A stretch of DNA of 64,000 nt from CAYLJJ01 sp964384025 (lineage in GTDB: Bacteria > Myxococcota_A > Bradymonadia > UBA7976 > UBA1532): the NCBI GenBank assembly GCA_964384025.1, contig CAYLJJ010000003.1, positions 62,001 to 126,000 on the forward strand, written 5' to 3'. The notes beneath the pieces are model-generated. The model searched no databases and had not been told where the DNA came from. It was given only the letters and a program-made list of their open reading frames with translations. Positions within the stretch are counted from its first letter, which is position 1; each line of letters begins with the position of its first letter. The position numbers were made by a program, and so were the translations under genes. This document shows positions 1 to 9,699 of this stretch, in pieces.

Positions 1-146
1 TTTAAAGAGATGCGTGGCAGTCTAGTGAGTTGAGAGGGAAAAATCACGGTTGGGTTTTGAAGATGTGCTCAATTTCCAGCGCAGGAAACTTGCTCCGAAG
101 AGGGATTCCACGGCAAGCATAAGCTGTAAACACTTTGGAGATGTCG

Positions 147-3100
147 ATGAAGAGAAGTTTACTTTTGCTCTTTTTGGGGCTTTTTGCCTGTGATTCAGTA
201 GATGAAAACCCCCAGGATACTGGGGAACAGTTAGACGGCACCTCAGCAGCTCAAGATGCTGGCGCCCAAGCTGGGGCTGGAGGAGAAGGCGGCGCTGGTG
301 CACAAGCGGGGGAAAGTGGACAGGGAGGCACCATCTTAGATCTTGGTGAGTCTCAAGATGCAGCGCTTCCTTCAGACTCAAACCTCAGAGAGGATCTGCT
401 CTCGCCTGGGGATGTAGGAGAGCAAGAGGATATAGAACTCCAGGGGGATCTTCTTTTGCCTCCAGACGGTGCTTCAGATGAGGGTCTGCCTGAAGATCTT
501 CTCCCCATCCTCGATATGGCGCCAGATCTCCCCTCCATCATCTGCGGAGATGGTCAGTTGGCTGAAGGAGAGGGCTGTGATGATGGCAACCTAGAGCCTG
601 GTGATGGCTGTGATCCTGAATGCTATGAGGAGATCTGCGGCAACGCCCGCCTTGATCTGGGGGAGGGCTGTGATGATGGCAACTTAGAGCCTGGAGATGG
701 CTGTGACCCTGAATGTCTCGAGGAGATCTGTGGTAACGCTCACCTTGACTCAGGAGAACTCTGCGACGATGGAAACCTAGAGCCTGGAGATGGCTGTGAT
801 CCTGAATGTCAGCTGGAGCCACCACGCTGTGGAGATGCTTGGCTCAGCGAGGATGAGGAGTGTGACGACGGCAACATCTTCAATGGAGATGGCTGTGATG
901 GCAGCTGCCGAGTTGAGCCTCTAGAGATTCAGGCAGCAGGAGCCTATGCGGGGGGCTTTGAGTTGGGAAGCCTGGACCGTTTTAGCCTGCTGCTCAGCGA
1001 GGCCACTGGGGTTCGCCTCTGGGTGGACGATGGTCAAACTCACTGTCCCGCTGAGATCGAGATGAGCTTGTTGGAGCCTCTCAATGTGGGAGAAGCTTGT
1101 GAGGGCTTGGATCTACATCTCCAACCCGGGGAGTACAGTCTGGAGCTGCGGGCTTCGGAGGCGATCCCCCTCTACGCCCTGCACCTGGAGTACTTCAGTG
1201 AGTGTGGAGATGGTTTCTTGGAAGGAGAAGAGAGCTGTGATGATGGAGCCCTAGAGCCTGGGGACGGCTGTGATATCTTCTGTCAACTGGAGTGTGGCAA
1301 TGGGCGCTTAGATCCAGGTGAGAGCTGCGATGATGGGGGCAGAGAGCCCAATGATGGTTGTAATGCTGAATGCCAGCCTGAGGCCCTTGATATCAGCGCT
1401 GGGGGCGGTTTCCCAGGCAACTTAGAGCCGGGAGGGCGAGACTTCTTCCGTTTTGAGTTGGAGGAGCCTGCCATCTTTGAAGCTTTCACCGATGATGGCC
1501 TTGGGGCCTGCCCCGGAGACACCATGATGGCGCTCTTCCTCCTCCAGGGGGATCCTCCGGTGCTTTTGGCGATGAATGATGAAGATGAAGAGGGAGGTCT
1601 CGCGCCCTGCTCCCGCCTCAACCTCCCCTTGGAGCCGGGTCCCTATGAGCTTCAGATCATCGGTGGAGCGGCGATGGCACCCCTCCCCGCTTATACCTTA
1701 AACATCAGCTTTGGTGCTCTCTGCGGCAATGGACGCCTGGAGCCTGGAGAGAGCTGTGATGATGGCAACCTAGAGTTGGGAGATGGTTGTAACGACCTCT
1801 GTCAAATCGAACTTTATCCCCCCGCCCTGGATTACAACCACGGGGGGCGGATCTCTCATGACGGGGTGGAGCAAGCGGGGGAGGCTCATTTTGAGTTTAC
1901 GACTCAGAAGCCTGCGACGATACAGGTCCGTACTGAGGCAGAGAACTCCTGCCAGAATGGTTCAGACACCATGTTGACCCTCTATCGGGTCCCAGAAGAG
2001 GGTCCTTTGGAGGAGCTTGACTTTAACGATGATATCGACACTCAAGGTGGGAATTACTGCTCTCGCCTTGGTCATCTGCTGCCCAAGCCGGGGACCTATC
2101 GCCTGATGATCTCAGGTTGGAGAGGCAACGAGGTGGGCTCCTTTGACCTTATCCTTGAGTTCCCGCACCACTGCGGAGATGGAACTTTGGAGGAGGGGGA
2201 GCAGTGTGACGATGGCAACCTGGAGTTGGGGGATGGCTGTGATGCTCGCTGCTTGCCAGAGTATGAGGAACTGAATCAGGGTGGAGACTGGCCTCATGAA
2301 GGCTTTTCTGCGAGGGGCGGGGCGATCTATCGCATGACCTTAGAACGATCCGCCAACATCGTTGTACGCACAGGGGACGGCCTGGGAGGCTGCCCTGAGG
2401 GGGTGGACACAATCTTGACCTTCTCTCAGCTGGACGCTCGTGCTCTGCCGATGCAGTTGGCGCGCAATGATGATGACGACACAGAGCCCGATCCATTCCT
2501 CTGTTCTCGAATCTTTGGAGATCTGGGGCCTGGAATCTATGAGGTGCTCGTAACAGGCTATAATCTACAGGCTGTGCCCGCCTTTGTGCTCTCTGTTGAG
2601 GTAGGGGGGACTTGTGGTAACGATCTCTTGGAAGTGGGCGAGGGATGTGACGATGGGAACTTAAACAATGGGGATGGCTGTGATTCAGAGTGCTTCAGTG
2701 AGATCGTATTTATTCGCGCTCCAGGGCAGTTCCCAGGTAGCCTCCCTGAAGCTGAAGCGGACTTCTATAGTTTCGGTCTCCCTCTCCCCGCTCAAACCCA
2801 ACTCTCGATCGATGATGGTGAGGGCCTCTGCCCTGAAGGAGATCCCCGCTTTGCGCTCTATCGCGGCCTTGAGGAGGGGGGCTGGGAGGAGGTAGCTCGG
2901 GACGATAACAGTCTAGGACTCTGTCCAGCGCTGAACTTAGAGTTGGAGATCGGGAGTTATCTCCTCCTGGTCAATGGCAACACTCCCGTGCCTGACTACA
3001 TCCTCAACGCTGACTTCTTTGGGACCTGTGGAAACGCGATCCATGAGATAGGAGAGGTCTGCGATGAGGGGCGAGTCGAGTTTGGGGGTGGTTGTAGCCC

Positions 3101-3434
3101 ATATTGCGGCTTGGATTATAGCGCGGGGGGCCTAGCCCAGAGCCGCATTGAATTAGGACAGGATCTCCGCTTGGATTTCCAACTGACAGAGGCCTCTCGG
3201 GTGGTGATCAGTACCGATGATGGAGAAGGTTGTCAGATCCATGACACCTTTATGGGCTTGTTCTCTCTCCCTGATCGGCTCCTCTTAGAGAGTGATGATG
3301 ATGGAGGAGTTGGGCTCTGTGCTCAGATTCAGACTGATCTAGAACCTGGGGAGTATCGTGTTCAGATCATCGCTCCCAGCGAAAACAATGAGTCAGGCTT
3401 TGAGCTGGATGTTTTCCTGGATTTCCAGAACTGA
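147..3434 (+). CDS. DUF4215 Cys-rich repeat / PPC-like surface lipoprotein
   Basis: Predicted lipoprotein of 1095 aa, function unknown. A short basic start and hydrophobic run end in LGLFAC, giving a lipidated Cys at residue 15. An acidic Gly/Ala-rich linker (about 20-130) leads to ten copies of the myxobacterial Cys-rich repeat (DUF4215 type: CG(N/D), GE, CDDGN, GDGC, C). Four are in tandem (about 133-255); the other six alternate with modules of about 100 residues resembling PPC (pre-peptidase C-terminal) beta-sandwiches, with recurring DDG and YxLxI motifs. No catalytic domain is visible, so a surface adhesion or structural role is inferred. ATG 147 is chosen because GGAG lies 6 nt upstream; TTG 135 and ATG 141 are also in frame. 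The 3' end overlaps the convergent aminotransferase by 42 bp. Confidence 0.9.
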   Translation: MKRSLLLLFLGLFACDSVDENPQDTGEQLDGTSAAQDAGAQAGAGGEGGAGAQAGESGQGGTILDLGESQDAALPSDSNLREDLLSPGDVGEQEDIELQGDLLLPPDGASDEGLPEDLLPILDMAPDLPSIICGDGQLAEGEGCDDGNLEPGDGCDPECYEEICGNARLDLGEGCDDGNLEPGDGCDPECLEEICGNAHLDSGELCDDGNLEPGDGCDPECQLEPPRCGDAWLSEDEECDDGNIFNGDGCDGSCRVEPLEIQAAGAYAGGFELGSLDRFSLLLSEATGVRLWVDDGQTHCPAEIEMSLLEPLNVGEACEGLDLHLQPGEYSLELRASEAIPLYALHLEYFSECGDGFLEGEESCDDGALEPGDGCDIFCQLECGNGRLDPGESCDDGGREPNDGCNAECQPEALDISAGGGFPGNLEPGGRDFFRFELEEPAIFEAFTDDGLGACPGDTMMALFLLQGDPPVLLAMNDEDEEGGLAPCSRLNLPLEPGPYELQIIGGAAMAPLPAYTLNISFGALCGNGRLEPGESCDDGNLELGDGCNDLCQIELYPPALDYNHGGRISHDGVEQAGEAHFEFTTQKPATIQVRTEAENSCQNGSDTMLTLYRVPEEGPLEELDFNDDIDTQGGNYCSRLGHLLPKPGTYRLMISGWRGNEVGSFDLILEFPHHCGDGTLEEGEQCDDGNLELGDGCDARCLPEYEELNQGGDWPHEGFSARGGAIYRMTLERSANIVVRTGDGLGGCPEGVDTILTFSQLDARALPMQLARNDDDDTEPDPFLCSRIFGDLGPGIYEVLVTGYNLQAVPAFVLSVEVGGTCGNDLLEVGEGCDDGNLNNGDGCDSECFSEIVFIRAPGQFPGSLPEAEADFYSFGLPLPAQTQLSIDDGEGLCPEGDPRFALYRGLEEGGWEEVARDDNSLGLCPALNLELEIGSYLLLVNGNTPVPDYILNADFFGTCGNAIHEIGEVCDEGRVEFGGGCSPYCGLDYSAGGLAQSRIELGQDLRLDFQLTEASRVVISTDDGEGCQIHDTFMGLFSLPDRLLLESDDDGGVGLCAQIQTDLEPGEYRVQIIAPSENNESGFELDVFLDFQN

Positions 3435-4271
3435 GAGGTGACCGGAATAGGCTTCAGAGAGCAGCTGGGTCAGCGGCCCAGGAGCTTTGAATTGATGCTG
3501 ATCTACACAGCAGACAGGCAAGAGACCCCGAATACTGCTACAGATAAAAACCTCCTCAGCGCCCAGGAGGGTCTGCAGATCAAAGCTTCGTTCATAGATT
3601 GGGAGCTTCATACTCTGGGCGAGCTGGATGATCTTGGCTCGAGTGATCCCCTCTAGGATTCCCGCCTGAAGAGGAGGAGTCCAAAGCACAGCATCTCGGA
3701 CCATAAAGAGGGTGCTGGTGGCTCCCTCTAATACCTGATTCTGAGGGTCCAGACGCAGAGCCTCATCTGCTCCTGCAGCTTTGGCTTCAGCCACCGCCAT
3801 CACCGCACGCAGCTTATTGCTGCTCTTGATGCGAGGATCGATGCCCCCTTCTGTAGTGCGAAAGCTTTTGAGGCGACAGCCCTGCTCATAGAGCTGTTGA
3901 GGAAGCTTCGAGAGGGGTTGAGCGATGATCACCCGGCTGGGCTGGGCAAAACCCAGATGGTCCACCTTGAGCGTCCCCAAGCCTCGGGTGATGATCAACC
4001 GCAGGTAACTCTCTCCCCAGTCAGCTCGCTGAAGCACCGCTTGGGTCTCCTCCCAGAGCTGCTCGGGATCGAGTGTGTGCATCGGGATCTGAAGGAGAGA
4101 GGCAGATCTCCAGAGGCGCTCCAGATGCTCCTCCCAAAAGAGAGGGTTATTATCTACTGTGCGCATCACCTCATAAACTGAGTCTCCAAAGAGAAAGCCT
4201 CGATCAAAGATGGAGACGCGCGCCTCTGCGCCCGCCGTGACAAGACCGTTCAGGTTCACCCAACTCAACAT
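3393..4271 (-). CDS. Class IV PLP-dependent aminotransferase (branched-chain / D-amino-acid type)
   Basis: Fold-type IV PLP enzyme of 292 aa, the usual length for the family. The N-terminal part has the family signature (NLNGLV, FDRGFLFGDSVYEVMRT). The PLP-binding lysine is expected in DPRIKSSNK (K149), and the cofactor phosphate loop region follows at EGATSTLFMV and GILEGITR. The family covers branched-chain aminotransferase, D-alanine aminotransferase and aminodeoxychorismate lyase. The sequence does not settle which, although the absence of folate-synthesis neighbours here argues mildly for an amino-acid aminotransferase. It is a single gene, convergent with and overlapping the upstream lipoprotein by 42 bp and divergent from the TPR gene. 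Starts at ATG. Confidence 0.9.
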   Translation of the reverse strand: MLSWVNLNGLVTAGAEARVSIFDRGFLFGDSVYEVMRTVDNNPLFWEEHLERLWRSASLLQIPMHTLDPEQLWEETQAVLQRADWGESYLRLIITRGLGTLKVDHLGFAQPSRVIIAQPLSKLPQQLYEQGCRLKSFRTTEGGIDPRIKSSNKLRAVMAVAEAKAAGADEALRLDPQNQVLEGATSTLFMVRDAVLWTPPLQAGILEGITRAKIIQLAQSMKLPIYERSFDLQTLLGAEEVFICSSIRGLLPVCCVDQHQFKAPGPLTQLLSEAYSGHLSVLEIQENIQLKA

Positions 4272-4430
4272 GGCGCCAAACTAGAGAGCCTCTTCTCTCT
4301 TGGCAAGGGGTAAGGTTTGTGACTCTTAGTCCTTGTCAATCATCACTCCTCTGGTGTTGAATCTCAGTTCCAATCCTGGACTTTAACTCCCTGGAGTTGA
4401 TCTGCTGGAGAATTTTTGGGGAGCATCGCT

Positions 4431-5087
4431 GTGCTTAAATGGATCTTCGGAGGCAAAAAGAGGAAAGAAGCAGAGCAGTTTGATTCTACTCCTCCTTCAA
4501 CCACCCCTCCTTCTCAGAGAGATCTCAACTCAGGACACAGCTTCGAACCTGAAGAGCTCAGAGAAGAGCAGCTCAACCGCAGGACTCAAGCTCAAGAGGA
4601 GCAGCCTCAGACCCTGTTTGAAGGCCAACAATCGCTCTTCTCCTGTCGAGATCGAGGTGTGCTCCCTATCTTAATTCCAGATCTCAAAGAGTTGGTGCTC
4701 TATTACCGCTTGGCCGCACGTTATCAGGTCTCTCAGGGGGAGTTGAGCTTGGGGCTGGAGTTTTGGAGCGCCTATTTAAAATTTTCTCCTGGAGATGGAG
4801 AAGCTTGGTATGATTACGGACTCGCTCAGCTCAGGGACCACGATCCTGCAGGGGCTCGTCAATCTCTCCTCGAAGCTCAACGGATCTGTGATGAAGATCC
4901 TCTGATTCCAGCCGTGTTGGGTTTCATCGCCCGCTCTGAAGGTGCCTTCCTTCAAGCTGTTGAGCACTACAAACGCGCGGTAGAGAAGGCACCAGACCGA
5001 CTTGATTTCCAAAAGGAGCTGGCCGAGGTCCAGAGGGCTGTCGGTCTAGAGACTCCAGCACCGCGAACTCAGGCAGAGCAGGATTAA
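4431..5087 (+). CDS. TPR-repeat protein
   Basis: Cytoplasmic protein of 218 aa with a polar, Gln/Glu/Pro-rich N-terminal third (about 1-80) and TPR-like helical repeats in the C-terminal half (EFWSAYLKFSPGDGEAWYDYGLAQL, then AFLQAVEHYKRAVEKAPDRLDF). TPRs mediate protein-protein contacts. The stop is 3 bp before the GTG of the next gene, a large TPR/CHAT-like protein, so the two are probably cotranslated partners. GTG 4431 is chosen because GGGGAG lies 7 nt upstream; a TTG at 4416 is also in frame but would overlap that site. No catalytic motif is seen and the specific function is unknown. Confidence 0.8.
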   Translation: MLKWIFGGKKRKEAEQFDSTPPSTTPPSQRDLNSGHSFEPEELREEQLNRRTQAQEEQPQTLFEGQQSLFSCRDRGVLPILIPDLKELVLYYRLAARYQVSQGELSLGLEFWSAYLKFSPGDGEAWYDYGLAQLRDHDPAGARQSLLEAQRICDEDPLIPAVLGFIARSEGAFLQAVEHYKRAVEKAPDRLDFQKELAEVQRAVGLETPAPRTQAEQD

Positions 5088-5090
5088 GCC

Positions 5091-7979
5091 GTGGATCTCA
5101 AAGAGATCGAGACTCTTAAAGCCCAAGCCGCAGAGGCCCTCAACCGAAATCCCAGAGGAGCATTAGAACACTACGCTCGCTTGGAGGATTTTTATCAGGA
5201 GAACAACTTCCCCGAGGGCCTCTTGGCGCTGCACTTTAACCAGCTCTTAGCAGCGGTGGAGGATGGAGATCGACGACTGATCCGCAACCTCATGTCACAG
5301 CTTGAGCAGCGGCTCTCCGATCTGCTGCCAAAAAGTAGCCTCGCTCGGGAGATCGCAGCTCGGCTCAAGCAGCTCTTCTCTGCGCCTGTTCCGGGGGTGG
5401 AGCTTGAGGCGATGGAGAGTATGCTGCAGATCTGCACACCCTGGGGCTCTATAGAGCAAGATTCGCAGCTCTCCAAGCTCAAGCTGCCAGAACCCAAACT
5501 CCTCGCCAGATTAGAAGCCGCTGATCTGGCCCTGCTCCTGAGCATTGCCGCTCAACGAGAACCAGAAGCCTCTGAGTGGCGAGGGATCTCGGCGGTGCGA
5601 CGAGCCTTCCCTGAGCATCGAGCGATGAAGCCAGGGGCCTTAGAGGACCTCAGAGAGCTGCTCCAAGCTGATGATCTTGGCCGAGCATACCAGCTTCTGA
5701 TCCAACATATGCGCCGAGAGGAGCACTCTCCCGCCAGCTTCGCGATGCTCTCCATCGCGGCGCAGGAGCTGGAAGATCTGGGTCTGCCTGATCGCCTGCG
5801 CTATGTCCCTGGGCATCCTGAGGAGCGTCGTCTCTTCTTGGGAGTAGAATTCCATGAGCGCTTAGCCAAAGCTCTGGCTCAAGAGGGGGGCTGTGAGCGC
5901 TTGGCCCAAGGTCAGTGGGATCAGCTGCAAGCCTTAGCTGAGATCTGGTTAGAACGAGTTTCCTTTCGGAGAGAGCGGGGTGGAGGTCGCGCCGAGGATG
6001 TAGATCAAGAAGCGACACTCTCTGTTTGGCGCGCTCGAGCCCTGGGCAGCAGAGGAGAGTTTTTAGCTGCTTTAGAGGGTCTTCGGCCCAGCTTGGGGCG
6101 GGCACGACGCCAAGCCTTCAGCGATCCCTATCTCTCAACTCTCCTCCTCAGAGAAGCGGCTGATCTTGCTGAGCGAGAGGGCCTTCCTGAGGCTTTGGAG
6201 ATGAATCAGGCAGTCTTAGAGGTGGCTTTCCCCAACGGAGAGTATAGCGTCGAGGGGATGGCTCGCTGGCTGGATGGAGTCGCTGAGGAGGGTTCTCCTC
6301 TACGTATCGCGGTCTTATTGGACACGCTTATCGCCCAAGCTCGACTGGGAGAGCAGACTCAGAGAGAGGCGAGAGAGTTTCTGGCTTTGGCGCGGGTTCA
6401 TCTCCCAGGAGAGATCTATGCTCGCCTGAAGATGAAACTAGAGCTGGTTAAAGCGATGAGAGGGGATACCACGGCTGCTCTTCGAGCACTGGAAGCAGCA
6501 CTCAGCCTCTCCTGTCCTCTAGGTATCTGCTTGGCTCACTTTCATCGAGCTCTGGGTCTCTTCAGAGAGCCCGAGCAAAGAGGGCATGCTTTTCGAAGCT
6601 TAAATGAGGCGGTTCGAGCAGCTCGCCGTGCTCCTATGGGAGCGATTCGAAGGGCGGTGGAGAATTTCAGCGCTCTGGCTCATTTTGAGCGCGCTGAGGG
6701 TCGAGATCGAGAGCAGGCGGAGGTTCACTTTCGCCAAGCCGCAGAGGTTGCAGAGGGTCCCTCTTTCCCCTCAGGGGGCCTCCCGCTGGATCTGATGTTA
6801 CCCAAGGAGCTGAGCTGCTTAGAGGAGAGTCTGCACCTCCTCATCTCCAAAGGGGAGGTGGCCTTAGCCCAGCGTCTTGGCCAGGGAGGTCGGCGGCAAA
6901 GGGCGTTGAGGATCGATGGTACGGGACGTTTGGGCCAAGATCTCAAAGCGCAGCATAGGCGCTGGTTTCATGAGCGTTGGCTCCAAGGAGATCCTCAAGG
7001 GCTGGAGGCGCTCTGGGAGGCGCTCCCCCAAGAGCCTGCGATGGAGCGCCTCCAGCGAACTCTTGAGCAGGGGGAAGCTCAGCTTGAGTTTCGTCTCTTT
7101 GAGGATTGGAGCGCTTTCTTTCTGCTCTCTCCACAAGCAACACGAATTCAAACCAGCAATTATGGTCTAAGAGCCCTCAATGTAGAGATCGATCTTCTCA
7201 AAGAAGCCCTCCAACAGGGAAACGATGAACTCCTCTCTCAGCAAATCGAACTCCTGGAACATATCCTGATCCGAAGCTTTGAGGCAGAACTGTCGGGGAT
7301 CAAACGGCTCTATATTTCTCCTGATGGTCCTCTCTTTCACCTGCCCTTCGCTCTACTCGGCAAAGGACATTCTCTGGGAGCCCAATTTGAGTTGGCGATC
7401 AATCAACCCGCTCCTTCTCTCAATATCTCCAAGGAGAGCGCCTCTGCTACAGCGCTGATGGTTGGAGATGGATTGACTCGGCGAGAGCTGCGCTTGGCCT
7501 CCTATGTAGGGGATGGTCTCTTTGAGGTGGTAGAGGCTCGCTTGGGCGCAGATCTTGAGCCTGAGCAGCTCTATGAGAGCTTTTCTAGAGCGCGTGTAGT
7601 TCAGCTGGTGGGAGAGATTCAACCGGGGCCTGTCATCGCTCTCTCTGATCATCTTCCTCCTCTCCCTCTTCAGGCTCTCGCTGAGGCACTGGCTGAGGGG
7701 GGGGTTGTCTGCCTTTCTCTGAACGCTCCAGAAGATGAAGCCCTCCAAGCTGAAGCACTCTCCATCCTCTTACAGGGGCTCAAGGGAGGGATCTATCTCC
7801 GTCGTTGGCAATCAGATGAAGCAGGAGATTTCCTCATGCATCTTCTCTCTGAGTCTGCATCAGCTGAAGACAGCCTTGGCTTGATAGAGGCGCTCTCTCG
7901 TGTTCGCAGAGCGGCCATTGAGCGTCAGGTTCCGCCTGAAGAGTGGTCAGCCTATGAACTCTACATCTTCGATTCCTGA
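5091..7979 (+). CDS. Large helical-repeat protein with degenerate CHAT-like C-terminal domain
   Basis: Protein of 962 aa. Residues 1 to about 700 are Leu/Ala/Glu-rich helical repeats of TPR type. The C-terminal part (about 700-962) has the outline of a CHAT caspase-like peptidase: LYISPDGPLFHLPFALL matches the start of the family core, and the PPEEWSAYELY segment matches its end. The two catalytic positions look lost. Where CHAT peptidases have a VHLATHG-type His the sequence is VVQLVGE (about 835-841), and where they have LSAC the sequence is LSLN (about 873-876). I infer a non-catalytic scaffold or regulatory domain. It starts with GTG 3 bp after the TPR gene and ends 9 bp before the convergent kinase gene. 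The catalytic loss rests on alignment by eye. Confidence 0.75.
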   Translation: MDLKEIETLKAQAAEALNRNPRGALEHYARLEDFYQENNFPEGLLALHFNQLLAAVEDGDRRLIRNLMSQLEQRLSDLLPKSSLAREIAARLKQLFSAPVPGVELEAMESMLQICTPWGSIEQDSQLSKLKLPEPKLLARLEAADLALLLSIAAQREPEASEWRGISAVRRAFPEHRAMKPGALEDLRELLQADDLGRAYQLLIQHMRREEHSPASFAMLSIAAQELEDLGLPDRLRYVPGHPEERRLFLGVEFHERLAKALAQEGGCERLAQGQWDQLQALAEIWLERVSFRRERGGGRAEDVDQEATLSVWRARALGSRGEFLAALEGLRPSLGRARRQAFSDPYLSTLLLREAADLAEREGLPEALEMNQAVLEVAFPNGEYSVEGMARWLDGVAEEGSPLRIAVLLDTLIAQARLGEQTQREAREFLALARVHLPGEIYARLKMKLELVKAMRGDTTAALRALEAALSLSCPLGICLAHFHRALGLFREPEQRGHAFRSLNEAVRAARRAPMGAIRRAVENFSALAHFERAEGRDREQAEVHFRQAAEVAEGPSFPSGGLPLDLMLPKELSCLEESLHLLISKGEVALAQRLGQGGRRQRALRIDGTGRLGQDLKAQHRRWFHERWLQGDPQGLEALWEALPQEPAMERLQRTLEQGEAQLEFRLFEDWSAFFLLSPQATRIQTSNYGLRALNVEIDLLKEALQQGNDELLSQQIELLEHILIRSFEAELSGIKRLYISPDGPLFHLPFALLGKGHSLGAQFELAINQPAPSLNISKESASATALMVGDGLTRRELRLASYVGDGLFEVVEARLGADLEPEQLYESFSRARVVQLVGEIQPGPVIALSDHLPPLPLQALAEALAEGGVVCLSLNAPEDEALQAEALSILLQGLKGGIYLRRWQSDEAGDFLMHLLSESASAEDSLGLIEALSRVRRAAIERQVPPEEWSAYELYIFDS

Positions 7980-7994
7980 GCTGAAACTTCAGCT
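7979..7994. terminator. Palindrome between convergent stops, possible bidirectional terminator
   Basis: AGCTGAA and TTCAGCT form a perfect inverted repeat separated by 2 nt, between two convergent genes and touching both stop codons. In RNA it would be a six-pair stem with a four-base loop. There is no proper U-tract on either side, so termination is only inferred. Confidence 0.35.
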
Positions 7995-9380
7995 TGGGTT
8001 TAGGTAGAGGAAGTAATAGGCCACTCCAGCTCCCGAGAGGAGCAGGAGAAGAAGAAGCACACTGAGAGAAGATCTCTTCTCAGTCGGGGGATCTTTCAGG
8101 AAGGCTGAAGAGAGACCCTTCGTCAGATCGACGCTGTTTCGGTTCTTAAGCGAGCTGGGTTCTCGGGAGAGCTGGGCTGGAGATTTTTGAGGCTCTCCAA
8201 GCTGCGCGGGGACTCCATCTCGAGAGAACTGAGCAGGAGATTGTTGAGGCCCTCCAAGCTGCGCAGGAACTCCGCTCGCCTGCTCCATCGCCATCGCATG
8301 GGCGATGACATCTGTGGAGAGTCGCAGGGTCGCCGCTCCCTCCAACGGCGCATCGATATCAGCCATCAACCCCGCCAGCTCATCAGGGCTCATATCTAGA
8401 GAGGCGTCTCGCCGCTCATGGAGGATCGCAGAGCAGCAGGTCAGGGCTTCTTTGACCTCTAAGGCGCTGGAGTAGCGCTGCTCACGATCCTTTTTGAGAA
8501 GCTTGAGCGTGATCGCTTCCAACTCCGGTGGATAGCTCCAATCTAGACGAACCGTAGAGGGTTTGGGGGGCTCCTCGATAACGATCTTGGTGGCGACCTC
8601 TACGGCAGATTCAGCGAAGAAGGGGAGCTGACCGGTGAGGGTCTGGTAGAGAATGATGCCCAAGCTGAAGAGATCCGAGCGGGGATCCAGCTCATAGCCC
8701 TGGACCTGCTCAGGGCTCATATAGGCGGGAGTTCCGCACACAATGCCCGCCTGGGTCAGGGGTTGATAGTCCTCTCCAGGATCGATGATCTTGGCGATTC
8801 CAAAGTCCAGGACTTTGACGAAATCCTTCGTGCGGCGGTGATCAAAGCAAACGATGTTGGCGGGTTTGAGATCACGATGGATGATCTTGGCTGAGTGCGC
8901 TTCATCCAGAGCCTCACAGACCTGAGAAATAATATGGATGACCCGCGCGGTGGGGAGAGGAGCATCTTCAGCGATGATGGTTCCCAGATCGCGACCCTCA
9001 ACGAACTCCATCGCCATCCAGAGCAGCTCTCCCTTATCCTCCTGTCCAAAGTCGTAGATAGAGATGCAGTTGCGCTGATCCAAGCGACTCGCGGCGTGAG
9101 CCTCTCTCTGAAAGCGAGCTACCACGGTGGGATCTGAAACCAAACTTCGGCGCAGGATCTTAAGTGCGGCCTTACGGCGGAGCTGAATCTGTTGGGCCAT
9201 ATAAACATGACCCATAGCCCCTTCACCGATCAGCTTCTCCAATCTAAAGGTGTCGTCGATGACGCGCCCGATGAGGGGATCGATGCCTGTTGGGACGGTG
9301 TGGGTCAGAGAAGCTCCACAGGAGCGACAGAAATTGGGTTGACCTTTGACCGGACGGCTACATTTTGGGCAAGTGTGCAT
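7989..9380 (-). CDS. Ser/Thr protein kinase with N-terminal zinc ribbon and C-terminal membrane anchor
   Basis: Hanks-type kinase of 463 aa. The first 25 residues carry two CxxC pairs (CPKC, CRSC), a zinc-ribbon. The kinase domain (about 40-310) has the Gly loop GEGAMGHVY, catalytic Lys in AALKIL, HRDLKPAN, DFG (LDFGIAKI), and SPEQ in place of APE, so it should be active. The Pro/Gln/Ser-rich juxtamembrane part contains a nearly duplicated segment of about 20 residues (GVPAQLG...SPAQ), visible in the DNA at about 8150-8275. A Leu-rich membrane segment lies at the extreme C-terminus, followed by only a few residues, so all domains face the cytoplasm. ATG 9380 is used; TTG 9386 has better Shine-Dalgarno spacing (AAGG, 6 nt) and would add two residues. 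Confidence 0.92.
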   Translation of the reverse strand: MHTCPKCSRPVKGQPNFCRSCGASLTHTVPTGIDPLIGRVIDDTFRLEKLIGEGAMGHVYMAQQIQLRRKAALKILRRSLVSDPTVVARFQREAHAASRLDQRNCISIYDFGQEDKGELLWMAMEFVEGRDLGTIIAEDAPLPTARVIHIISQVCEALDEAHSAKIIHRDLKPANIVCFDHRRTKDFVKVLDFGIAKIIDPGEDYQPLTQAGIVCGTPAYMSPEQVQGYELDPRSDLFSLGIILYQTLTGQLPFFAESAVEVATKIVIEEPPKPSTVRLDWSYPPELEAITLKLLKKDREQRYSSALEVKEALTCCSAILHERRDASLDMSPDELAGLMADIDAPLEGAATLRLSTDVIAHAMAMEQASGVPAQLGGPQQSPAQFSRDGVPAQLGEPQKSPAQLSREPSSLKNRNSVDLTKGLSSAFLKDPPTEKRSSLSVLLLLLLLSGAGVAYYFLYLNPS

Positions 9381-9386
9381 GGGCAA

Positions 9387-9699
9387 AAGGAACCTTTTTC
9401 CTTCTGAACTTCAGTGAACCCCCGCTGAGATGAGCCAGCGCGCTCACTCTTGAACACACAGGCCGCTTCCGATTTTTAGGGCGCTTAAAGTTGCCCTTTA
9501 CGATACTCGTCAACCGCGCCTCTTGAATCACCGCGCGATCCGGCTCCATTTCAGCTGGCATCCGGTGTGGGCGGACGATAGCAAAGGAGTGAAAGGCTCG
9601 CAAGCTATGGAAGCTCGGAGGATGTTTTGCTCTTTGAATCAGGCCAGGTCTCGGTTATTGTCCCGAACTCCACTCCGGCAATGGATATGGATTGTTTCT
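9387..9699. other. 313-bp intergenic region
   Basis: Divergent spacer between the kinase gene and the lipoprotein gene at 9700. An in-frame ORF extension reaches 9523, but its translation is not protein-like upstream of the signal peptide. A weak sigma70-like pair is present, TTGAAT (9634-9639) and TATTGT (9656-9661) with a 16-bp spacer. A five-base inverted repeat (AGGGC/GCCCT) is also present, around 9480-9500. Nothing else is recognised. Confidence 0.4.
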
